Assembly: GCA_964020975.1 (NCBI GenBank)
Contig: OZ026622.1
Location: 53,464,642-53,528,641, forward strand
Direction: 5' to 3'
Source: Hermodice carunculata
Lineage: Eukaryota; Annelida; Polychaeta; Eunicida; Amphinomidae
Length of the DNA stretch: 64,000 nucleotides
The first letter of the stretch is position 1. Each line of letters opens with the position of its first letter. The position numbers were made by a program, and so were the translations under genes. Positions 13,301 through 26,000 of this stretch are shown here, in pieces. The notes beneath the pieces are model-generated. The model did no database searches. It saw nothing but the letters and a program-made list of their open reading frames with translations, and was not told the origin of the DNA.

Positions 13301-16300
13301 TAATTTATGAAAATTAAGCTAATACACGAAATTTAGATTATGTTGAACTATGGTTCTCATTTTGAAGGCACCCAGATAGATTTGCTGTGACGCAAATCTT
13401 CTTTTCTAGTTTTATGCTTTATTTGACAACTACTGGATGACTGAAAACATACATTGTTATGATTTGCAACCATTACCTGTTCACTTTTGATTGTATAGTT
13501 AGATTATGGCAGTTCTGGTCAAAAAATTACCATTTTAGACCTGCCAGAAAATAAGGGGGGTGGGGTAACTCTTTTCTCTCGAATTTAAATTCTGAGAAAG
13601 GTGAGGCTATATTTAGCATATTGCCTATTAGCTCGACAATTAGGGCAATTTTTGGTGCATTAAATGTTTTCCTAGAGCAAGGACTTCGAGCACAGTGTAA
13701 CATTTTATGCACCGTAGAATATCGAATCTGAAGGAATTTTTGCACTAATTTACCCAAATTTGGTATTTTTCGACATTTTATGACAACAAAACCATGCAAA
13801 CATCATTTGTACAGTGCTTGCCACATTATTTCAGATACTATGAGCCATATTTGGTATGTTTCTTGAATTTATTTTTGAAGTTATGCTCAGTAGTGTCTTG
13901 TATGGAATGATAGTAAAAGAGATGACTACTATTTTCAAAGATATGGCTATGAAATACCCCTGTCATCAAATTAATAGACCACAACCATCATAATCCAATG
14001 CAGAATATGCCAATCTTTAATAAAAAATGGGTAGTGACTTGTTCTACCATAGGGAGGGGTATATCCTTAAATAAGCCACTTTTTAGGTTTGGCCGCTAGC
14101 CTATAAGGAAGATAAAGATTATGAATTAGCAGATCTTGGCTCCATAATATACATTGAGTAAAATATACATTTATATTATTGAATGATAGTTACAAATCTG
14201 TATACTTTTTTCCCAGGGAAACTAGTACAGCAGAGATGCATGAAAGACCCCAAAACAGTGACTCGGCACAATCACCACCATTCATTGACTTAACCAACAA
14301 TAATTACCATTGTACTCAGGTTTGTAGCACAAGTATAAATGTTTTTCATGTAATTATTGAATAAATGACATATATAGATATAATATGTTTTGTGACCACG
14401 GAACGGCCGGATCTCGAACCAGCAACCTTTGGCACCAATCACCTAGCTGAAAATGGGAAACGCACGTATCAACTGTACCAAATCCCCATTCTTAAAAAAG
14501 AATGGTTCAATGGAGGCTGGTATGCATGAATGCCATGATTGGCATGGCCCAGTTCATTTTACAAGTACTGTATTCGGAGTTGTCCCTGATCGTGGACTGT
14601 ACATATGTAAGTCCATCAGTGTCAAAGGACCACTGAAAATATATTATATTTGTGACCACGGAACCATGTGAAGCTTTATGCAGTTCATGCTGTCCTACTC
14701 TCCATTATAAGCAAAAGGGATTTAGTTGCAACTGTGCTAGTCTACAACCATGATTGTAATTGATCCAGTACAAGTACTGTATTCAGAGTTGTCCCAGATT
14801 CTTGACTGCACATATGTAAGTCCACCAGGGTCAAAAGAGCACTGAAAATATATTATGTTTGTGACCACGGGACCAATAATGCTTCATGCAGTTCATGGTG
14901 TCCTACTCTCCATTAAGCAAAAGGGATTAGTTGCAACTGTGTTAGTCTACAACGATGACTGTAATTGATCCAGTACAAGTACTGTATTCGGAGTTGTCCC
15001 AGATCTTGGACTGTAAATATGTAAATCCACCAGCATCAAAGGAGCACTGAAAATATATTATGTGTGTGACCATGCATGGAACCATATAAAGCTTCATTCA
15101 GTTCATGCTGTTCTACTCTCCATGAATCAAAAGGGATTTAGTTGCAACCGTGCTAGTCTACAACTATGATTTGGTAAGACTGCAGTTCATATATGGTCCT
15201 ATCTGATGAGAATAATTGGCCTTGTGATTAACCTGTACAGTGCTAATTAACCATGGCTGACTTGTGGGTGGTGTGGCCAATATGCAACACCACAAGCTGG
15301 TCAGGAAATGACTTTCACATTGATGAGAGCAATTATCAGACCAGTGGGATTGAGTTGTGAATAAATAATGAGGCTTGTTAGCCATTAACCTTTGAAGGTA
15401 CTTTCTCCCATGCTTTTATTAACAGGGTCTAGACCTCGTGTGTAACTTCAATACTGTCTATGCATAAGTTCACCAAGCGGGGAAACCCCAGCGGAGATTC
15501 CGATGTCAGAGCCTGGCGCGCACAGGTTTCTGGGTAATTTGCAGGCCACTAAGTCTTACTGCACAGGCTACAGTACTATTGAATACACCAAGTAATGAGG
15601 AGTGAAACACGGACCATGATTTCTTCAAAAAACAGAATCCAGGGTGGCTGAAAAAGTATTTGAAAGACAAAGGAATATCAGTTGATGGAAGGAATAAAGC
15701 GGCACTTTTGCTTTTGATATTTGTCAGTTTGACGTAACTTCCTGGTATCAACATTACAGCCCACTACACAACAGTCAGTGGTGGTTTACCATGATAATTC
15801 GCCTTGTCACTCAACGTTCTATCAATGCTTTCCGTACTCCCTCCACCAACGATCTACAATGGTAAACTTCTATACACCTCCTGTATTTGGTCCATTTCCT
15901 GCTTTTCTGTTCATGTTGACACAAACAAGATTAGTGTCTGCCATCATGCATTATCGTGACCACTTTTGAGAAGGTGCACAGCGCGCCATCTGGGAGCAAA
16001 AAATCAGCCCGCATGCCTCGCTTTCGTAATGGGAAAACTGCCGGGGTTTTCCCGCTTGGTGAACTTATGCATAGACCGTATTCAAACATCTTTCATTGCA
16101 ATATTCACACATTTTATGAGATTGGATCAAATCAAATCCAGCAGATAGGAACACATCATCAGCAAGGTGGAAACAGACCTGTGGTCACATTGGCCCTTTA
16201 ACATACACTGAGTTACAATAAATCTCAAAAATTGGAAATATAACACTGTGCTGTTCAAACAGGCACACAAGATACCAGAATGTCTTCGGTGTTTTCTTCA

Positions 16301-19300
16301 ATATGTCAAAATGCCTGGACAGATAAATTGATGACCGTGAGATATTTTGGTTGGTGTGATCTGGTAAGATGTATATAGGTAGGTCAAAGCCTTTACAATG
16401 AACTGAATTGCAGCAATACATGTGCTCCAGCAGAGTCCTGAGTATTTATTTTAGTGATGAAAACAATGGGGGTCAGATCACATGGGTATACACTAATTGT
16501 CATCACCTCCTTGAGGATTTAATGTCATATGCAGATCTGGCTATGGTTCACAAAGATAGAAACATTTAAAAGAAAATGTTCTGTCAGATCATTGTTGAAT
16601 AACACCAAAGTAAGAAGCCTGCCAACAGAATAAAGTAGACCAGGCTTCTCTGTATGCCTTCTTTGATGGCCGCCAAGGACTATTTGCAAGAATGCATGTT
16701 CACCATCATTTTTTTCCTGTGCACAGTGATTCATGGTAAATTGTGTTGCGTGATTTAGAATTGCAATTTTCCAAATTACTTATGAATCATGAATCTGGAA
16801 GTGAAAAGGCATTTATTGAATCATGAATGTTTCTGGAAGTGAAAAGGCATTTATTTTCTTCGTGAACTGTGAAAACTTTCCCCTTTTGGGCACCGTCTTC
16901 TTTGTATAGTGATATCAGTCATAATTATGCATTTTAATATTTATCTATAATTCAGCTATGAAGCATGCTTCCCAGGCATGCAAATGCTTATAAATTGTAT
17001 GATCGTATGGCTCAATGTAATTGCAACTCTCAAGCAGTGATATTTTCTGATTTCAACCAATTTTTTAAAAACTGATTTGAAAATTTTTTTTTGCTAAAAA
17101 AGTAGCACAAATAGTATGGCACCCCCAAAATTTGTTGAAAACCGGAAATTGTATTTTACTATTTGTTTTTCTAGTATGAGAGTGATGGAAACAACAGCAG
17201 GTTGTCATCCCCATCTCTATCAATCACAGACTTTGTCCTGAGCAGACGTATCAAGACAGAAGAGAAGTCTCCAAGGTCTATGTGCAGGCGAGGTGAGTGA
17301 TTGCATTATATTGCTAAAATTCAAAAGAAAATTTGTGTTTGCCTTTTACTGTGCATTGTTTCTAGACCACTAGCGAGTGGACACCAAATAAAGTGACTAG
17401 AATTAAAAGCAACAAGGAAAGTCATGTAGACAGTATAGGAAGCAGACAGAGACCAAACAATATAATTATTCTCTGGTACAGTGTACATTGTATCTATGAA
17501 ATGGAGGTCAAGCAGAACATTTTAATGTACTATGAATATTATGTTCCCTGTTGGGGGCGATTGATTTTTATTTAATTTACGTAATTTTATTTTTTTTCTT
17601 TTGTGTTTGATTTTGCCACTGTCAACACACAACAAGCAGCCAAATAAATTGCATTGAATTTAATTTGTTTTGTTTTGTTGTATGTTCTTGAGTGGGAAAA
17701 ATTGGTTATTTTTATTCTTTAAAAAAATGCTGATTGATCCTATGATACTCGGGCTATACCTTTTCTAGTAATGTATGCCTCACATGACTGTTCCAGCACT
17801 CTTGTGAGATCTCCTTTTTGTTTCCATTTTTTAACTTGTTCCTGCCAAATTTAATTCATTCTTTGTTTATTTGTCACACTGTATAAACATCCTCAATTGC
17901 AACTGAAAATTGTTCTTTTCCCACACACCCTCCCCTCTTACATGAATTTTTACTTTCTGGAGACTCACCGGGTGTGCTTGACAGTACTTTTGATTTTTAT
18001 TAAATCAATTTCATTTTATTGATTTCTCTTGTTTTTTATTTTGTCACTGTCAAGATACTACAAGCGTATACTACAAACCGCCAAATAAACTACATTGAGT
18101 TTAGTTTGTTTTGTTGTATGTCCTTGAGTAGGAGGAATTATTAATCAGCTGACAATTAAATTGACAACATGTAGCCTGGGATCTTGGACCACAGTTACCC
18201 ATGTGCAGTGCCAAATTGGCTCCTACGGAGGGCCATAGTTATGTGTAGGTCTAATGTAAAATCCTAGCTCAAGTGGTTATTCAGTGATCATCACAAAACA
18301 GAATATTATGCCCATCCACATACACAGAGAGTGTTTCCTGTATGCCCCTGTATGGGGGAAGGGGGGGGGGAGCATACAGAAATCAATAAAATGAAATAAA
18401 ATAAATTACATAAAAATAAAAAGAACTGTGAAGAACACCTCGCCAAAAATACAAACATTGGCCAAGCCAAAAAATGATAAACTGGATAAAACATATATTA
18501 AATATAAATGTTACAGATTTAATATGTGTATATCTCTATAATATTTACTGATTTCATCAATATAAACCCGATCTCTTTTCATCAGTAGTGCCAATGTTGC
18601 ACTGCACTGTTACATGAATATAATCAATCTGTTTTCATCAGTACCTATGTAATCACAATGTTGCAATGCAGTGTGTACATCAATATAATCAATCAGTTTT
18701 AATCACTTAATATATATATCAATCGCAATGTTGCATTGCACTGTAACGTGTCATCAGAGTAAGTCATATTAACAATCTTACGATACATAATGTAAATATC
18801 AAGAACACAATAAAGTCAGTTATTGTGTAAACATACACAATTCAAGTAATAATGTCATATACAAATATAATGTTACAGTGGAATGAATAAAGTAATACCA
18901 AATACATATATTTAAGCAGGTGACAAATGAACTGAAGACTGGAAAGTCTTTGTCAAGACAAAGGCTAACAGTAAACTGGAACAATGTCAGTAAACACATT
19001 TATGATTTTAATTCCTTACATGTCCAGTTAAATGATGCAGATCCTGTGACTTGTAGTGTAACTGAATACCCAAACTCCTTGAACACAAAATAGTGCAAAC
19101 TGATTACAATATGTTCAAATAAATCATGCAAAGTATTGTATATATCAATAAATACATGGCACAAGTATGATGGATTGAAATGTCATACTTAGAACCTGTC
19201 AAAACTGTTGATGAACTATATGAGCGAATCCCTGAGTATCTGATCTCTCATCATAAAACAGACTTTAAACCTAGAATTTAGAGCAAAATCTAAGTACATG

Positions 19301-22300
19301 TAGTGTAAATATGCATTAAATCTCTAATCCCCCCAGTAATTGGTTGAATTCACCCAAACACCTGCTTTAAAAGCACAAGTCGCACCACTGCTACGAAAAC
19401 TATGACCAGTAAATAACTTTGGATCATAAATAGCCTTTATCACTAATTCTCAGAAAACATATCGTACAAATATGTAAAGTGTGACACAGAGAAGAACTGT
19501 ACATAAAGGCAGGCATTTTATCTTCAGCTGGTGCTATGTGGAATAACTTGAAATATGCTCTAACAGGATCCAAGACAGAATTAGGAATCCTGACAACAGG
19601 GATTTGCAAAATTCTGTGTCCATATTGATTAGTCTTGGACCATGTTGTTAACCAAGAGTCCAGCATCACATACAATTATATTGCTCTTTTACAAGTGCTT
19701 CCTGCAATCAAATTTTGCCCAGCTAGCAGGTACTAAATTTGATTTATCTAACATTAAGAAGAAAGTAAACACGTAAGCCGACCAACAGGCAACATGGAGA
19801 TGATCCTGCTTATTAACAAAATTATAAAGGTCTTGGAGAATATTTGGAGTGATACCTGCTGCCTTCTTTGGACAAGGTGGATGAATTTGATTGAGTCCAC
19901 GTAATAATAATTTTAATTCAAAGGACTCTAAAATAAGTGATTTGAAACCTGCAAAATACAGTAGTTGAACACCATACAGGTAATTTTGAACAGAAGACAT
20001 GGACTGAAAAAGTCTACCAAGAAATTGTGCTTACACACAAATAGTATCCAACCAAACAGGCAGGTAAAAAACACAAATAAATATTTATATGTAATGAAGT
20101 AATAAAGATATATAAAGCGTGCAATACTCAAAATAACACATTCATAAGAATTTGTATCATAAGTAACTGACCATGAACTAGAGACATTGTTCATTTACCA
20201 TCTTGTAAAGTGTGTATAACCCATATTCAAGATGGACCAATTACCAGTCTGCTGTAAATTGAAATAAATAATCTGCAACTGGAATGTAGACAAGTTACAG
20301 CCTACACTGTTAAGAAAGTCCTGTTTATACTTGCCATTCAGATCCCATTGAAACAAATTGTCATGTAATCTGTTTTGTGTACTTTCTATTTGCAAACAAA
20401 AAATTTCAAGTTCATAGGCAGCAAACAGAAAGGCGACTTCCCTTAGGCAAGTATTCAAAAAGGGATTTTTAGATCTACCTGAATTAATAACAGCCACTGA
20501 TGCCACATTATCACAATAAATTTGGCATCTGAAACCTTTCAGTAAATGTCCCCAGAGTTTTATAGCCATGACTAGAGTAAGTAGTTCCAAACCATTAATA
20601 TCTAAGCATTTGTCCATAACGCTCTGAAGAAATACTGAATGGAAGTACATGTGGTGAGTATGAAGTAATCCACCACATCCTTGTCAAATGGTAATCGGTG
20701 GAAACACAGCGTCAGGCTGAGACCAGTAAATACTGGGAATAATGGAAATGCCATTACTCTGTCCATGTATTTAGTCCACCAAAACAAGTCGTAAAAGAAA
20801 AAAATGGTAAAGGAATTGGTTGTCAGTGTGGCAACACATGAATGGATCTCAAACGCTGCAACATTAGAGAAATAAAAACTCTGCCCTGGCTGATACATTT
20901 GACAGCAAATTGAAGCTTACCAATGCTTTGTTGTATTTCTTGTTTAGAGGCAACCAGTTTACCAGACTACTCGGTTAAAATATCTCTTATTTCAGCTATC
21001 TTATCAGCAGGAATGGACATTGTAATTTTCAGAGAATCAAAATTGATACCAAAAAAATCCATATTTGTGGTGGGCTGAATGGCTTTTTGCTCAGGCTCCT
21101 TTACCCCTAACTCAGTGAACATAACACAAAGTTCATGGAAGGCTGCTTGGGCTCTACCTGGCTTGTCAGCCCTTCTGAAATCATCAATATTATTGACAAT
21201 GTAGTTAGCAACCCTTCTGTCTTAAAAGAAAGGCTAACACATTAGTAATCCTTTGGCAAATGTATGCCATGGATCTGAGGATAAATGAAAAAACAATGTC
21301 AATAATAAAAAATATTCTTCCATGAGCCAGCCCAAGAAACCTATGTCTCCAGGACAAACAGGCCCATGCCGATAAGCCTGGCTCAAATCATGCTTGAACA
21401 TGAAACAACCAGGCCCCAAAGAAGCTACAATACTAGAAAAATCATCAATGGATGAATAAGTGAGTTGCACAAAGTCTCCCAAATGAAGATTCGAACATGT
21501 ATTTATGCCATCATTAACCGCATTGCCAATGGGCCAGGACAAGTCAATAATAACTTGTCTGTCAGTCACTGTACCACGTTTCTGGAGAGCAGTGTTGATA
21601 GGTGATACATATAGATGTAAATGTGTGTACAAAGGATTCTGATCAAAAGGACCAATAAAACCTTGTATCTGAAGCTCTTTAGTGATAAATTTGTCTACAT
21701 GAGTTCGAAAAAGAAGTACTTTGCTATGATTTATTACGTATGTCATACTTTGGCAAAAACTCGTCATAATAACCGCTAGGGACACCATACTACATAGGTC
21801 ACATATGGCCTGATCATGATAATTCTCATGAACTAAATGCTCTCGTGAAGATGAAATGTTTAAGGATGTTGCTAAAGGTAACCTGCATCCACAAAAATTA
21901 TGCATACCTGACATGCATGACAATGATTTTATGCAAATGTAGGTATTCTGCACACAATGAATTGACCTGAGTCCTTTCAACTGTAGTCTCCATAACACTG
22001 TCTCGCACAATAGCCTGCCTACAAAAACCGAGATTATGTGAGTAATAAACTTTATTGGTACTACTATAAATTGGGACTATTTAAAGAAAAAACCTCAAAG
22101 TAGGATTTATTCTGTCAGTCCCACAAGTAGGGATGCTGGTAAAATTATCATACTTCTCATGTTCATCAGTGTCAAGCTCAGTACCAAGTGAAACATTCAT
22201 TTTCAATTTGAACACAGTAGACTGCACTTGACATGAACGCTGCTCAGGACTAGCATCTAGAATAACATCATGTGAACTAATAGTACTACTACCACTATAA

Positions 22301-22946
22301 AATTCAAATTCAGCAATGGCGAGATTTGATGTCCTATCATTATCACTATGATGAAGACCATCATGACTATGGGTAACAATACCAACATTGATCTCAGATA
22401 AATCTACTGTGACTGTACAAGTACTACATTCATTATCAAATGTGACACATGGCACATGGCCTGGAACACTATCATGAGGAACACGTTTGTTGTCACTTTG
22501 CACATCTACAGATAGTCATTTGTCACTTTTGTACATTGCTTTGGCCTCATCAATGGGTTTTCCATGTCACTTACAATTTTCAGAAGATTCTGGGTGATCT
22601 CATTTTGCTTTTTCCCTCTTACATTAACATTACAACTATGTGGAGCAGACTTAGTACACTTCCCAGACTGAAAGGCATTACAAAACACCATAATACTTTT
22701 GCCACCTGGCTGAACCAGTTGAATTTAAAGGTTTACTGAATTGTTTACCTTTGGTAGAACCAGTATTCCAAAAAGAAAAATTTTCAGTAACAATCAAGGA
22801 CGTCTTTACAGCGTGAAGAAGAAACAAAGAATGAATTAATTTTGTGGGAAAAAGGCAATAATTTCAAAACAATTTGTATAAGGACATTGATATTGTTCAT
22901 GTACATAGTCATGATCCTATACCAGCAGTAAGCCTATGTCTAGATT

Positions 22947-23020
<74 letters not shown>

Positions 23021-26000
23021 GTATAAGAAATATAGTGAACTTGGCCCAATTTCTAACCCGTCAACTTTGTGCATTTGGTGTGAAAAAAAAAGAAAATCAC
23101 AAGAACTGTGTGAGCTAGAACTTTCGTACTATGCATGGGGATTGCCCTGTATGAAGTCTAGATTGAAATTGTGTTTGGTTGACCTTAACCTAAGTCCCAA
23201 GGCCATAGAGATACCTCAGTATATGAGTGAAGACTAATATGATGTACAAAATCAATGGTTGGGCCTTGAGTTGAGCTATGCAACAAATTCAACAGTGTGC
23301 AAGTCCATTGATAACTTTTCGAGATATAGTCCAAAATATGTTTTCTATATATAGGTCATGATTCTCCAAAAATTAGGTTACGGTCACAAATTGAGTGCAT
23401 CAAATTAACGGGTATTTGACAAGGTTCAAACCAGTCATTGTGTTCCAAAGGTTATTGGCAGGTCAGAGTTATGACCTTCCAAATACCACCAAAAAAAAAA
23501 AAAAAAAACCCAGAAAAGGTGGTGGCCTTGAAAATATAGGTCATGTCAACAAATCAAATATTGGCTGCAAAATGTTAGTGCAGTTAATCCTGCTAGAATG
23601 ACAACTCACAGGATCCAGCCATTTCTGAGATTTTGCGCTATAAAATTTTTTTGACCCCCAAAAACATTTAGTTTATTTGAGCAGGCATATGACCTTGACC
23701 ATCCAACTTCATGGGTAAGTTCTTATTGGGTTTTGTGTGTCGCAAGTTCATCTATCCACATCTAGAGCTCAATGTGGTTGATAACTTTCAAGTTATGCAC
23801 CCCAGCCCATCCTGTTTTTTTTCAATATTGCAGACTGATCAGAGAGAAGTAGGTCAAAGTCAATTATCAAATAGCAGTTGCACAACTTCATTGAAACTCA
23901 CACTCTGTAATGCAACAACATCTCAGCCTTCTTTATGGTTTCTGAGATTATGCACATGTATAGAAAATTCAATATTTCAAACATTACACTTTCATCAAGT
24001 GGCCATATGACCTTAACCCCATATGTTACATGACAAATTGTGCTGAGGGCACCAAGCTTTATATAGTTTGTTTGACCAGACCGGATTGTAAGTCTAAGCT
24101 GTGGCAAAATTAAAATCGCAAAAGTTAAAAAAAGAAAATCAAATGTGGTTTTGGATCTTTTTGGGGTAGACAGCTTCAATGGTATAGGCTGCTCGCGAAA
24201 CAACCAAATGTAGAAATGTAGGGTACAAATGTTTTATGCGCCTCCCCCTCCATATGGGGGAGGCTTAATTAAAAGTGTTTTGTTCATTTCTCCATATTGT
24301 ATTGTGGCTAGAACTTTTTGGTAATTTGAACATGTGACAGACAACATACATGTCTACCAAAATATCTCAAAATGAACACAGCTATCTAAAACAAGTTGAA
24401 CATCTGCACTGAAGTGCTCAGCATGTCAGGCTTCACCGATTTTGGAATCTAGTTTTATTTTGTTTAATTTTGTTTATTTATTTTTATTATACTTTTTTTG
24501 GTTAATTTTTATTCGAATATTAGAAAAGGTTTCTTAAGTGAAATTATGTGGCCAATTTTAAAAGACAGAATGAAACTTTTTGGGATGCCTGGATTGCACT
24601 GTTTCTATGTGTGACCTTGACCTAATTTCAAGGTTATAGGACAATTTTAGTGAATACAAATGTGTATAATTGGGGTTATAACTCAAATATTGAAGTTAGG
24701 GTTTTGAAAATGGATATGTGTGAGAAATAAGATGGAATGGCACACACTTACGGAAGTTCAATCATGTAATACTATCTTCCCTAACTTTCAGCTTTTCCTG
24801 TCATCAGAGACAATGTTTGCTTCTTAGTTCTCACAGACTTATTTTTAGGACAAAAATACCACAGCTTACTCACACCTTGAACAAAAAGATAGTTTAGCAG
24901 TATTAAATCTTTGTGGTTGGTTTGCTCCCTCACAAAAATGGTGAGAAAGGCCATTTAGGACGCAGTGTTTTTTGTTTGTTTGTTTTTTTCTTTTTGCAGA
25001 GGTGCCTACTGGCATTGCAGTTGCACAGAGTAGGACCCAGCAATATGTTAGTGACCTATTGTCAAGTCCATCATTGAACTACCAAGACAACACTGAAGAG
25101 GGTGGTGTTCCTGCATCTCCGGCACTGCAGGTACAGGCAACAATAAACCATAAATTATCTTTCAGAAGCCTGCCATGGCTTATTTCAGATCCAAGGTGGC
25201 ATGATTGGTGTGCAGCTTGTATTACAAAAACATGTGTTAGAAAACACAGTAGGTATGTGTTTAAATGCATTGATGCTACCATGTATATAGTGAAAGTTTA
25301 CAGAAAGATCCTGCTTAGAGAATTATGACCACTTAAGTAAAATGATGGAGATTTGCAGTCATAAATTATTTTTGACAAAAGTGTTCGCTTTGACTGATAA
25401 ACTCAAGGAAATGTAAATGTAAAATTATCTGTGACTTCAGCATCCATTGACTAACTACATATGATGCTGTTGTAACAAATCACAACAATCAATATAAACT
25501 CACTTAAATTATACTTAAAGTGGAGACCTAAAAGAGTTTTCCTGGAATCAAAAGGGTGGCAATTATTTCCAAGCATAATACCCAAAGTAAGGGTGTGACT
25601 GATGATGGGGTACAAAAATCTAGCAGTGAACTTATGGTACATGTTTATTATATCAGTATGGCCAATTTTACTGGGTACCATAAAATATTTTTTCTTGCTA
25701 TTTTGTGTTCAACATGTTAAATTATACCTAGTTGGAGGACTTGGAATACTATGTATCTCAATTTTAGTATTTTGAAAAAAAAAAAAAAAAAACCCTCACA
25801 TTCTCACCATGCACATTGAATTTTTGCTTTGCCATACAAGTCCACCTGGTTGAGATCTTTTAGTGAAAGGGACTACATTATCTTTGACCTCAAAAAGCCA
25901 AACAGATCTGCTATGGCAGGTCAAGTGAAGTCGGTTTTATGCCCACTGAACTGCTTAACTTGGATCATTTGTATGAAACATTTTTATGAAGGACACAGTA

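Larger units (their letters stand above)
8678..14103. mobile_element. 5.4-kb DNA element with long terminal inverted repeats, no transposase seen
   Basis: The left edge (TAGGGTAGTGGTCAAAGCC at 8678) and the reverse complement of the right edge (TAGGCTAGCGGCCAAACC, ending 14103) match. The similarity then continues inward through several shared phrases: ATGGTAGAACAAG, ACCCATTTTTTATT, AAGATTGG, ATGATGGTTGTGGTC and, near 9170-9235 versus 13545-13615, TTTCTCA-AATTT and ACCCC-ACCCCC-TTA. The arms are therefore about 560 bp and clearly diverged, so the element is old. A TA dinucleotide borders both ends. The interior (9.24-13.54 kb) has only short frames and contains a MITE and dispersed repeats. 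It may be a non-autonomous or foldback-type DNA transposon; the superfamily is unknown. Confidence 0.65.

Noticed and set aside
14400-14460. Possible tRNA or tRNA-derived SINE on the minus strand (GGTTCGAGATCC)
   Set aside because: A B-box-like word is present, but no A box, anticodon stem or acceptor stem could be drawn at the right distances.
24240-24264. Hairpin GCCTCCCCC/GGGGGAGGC as terminator or regulatory stem
   Set aside because: Too short and isolated in an intron repeat, with no context for a function.
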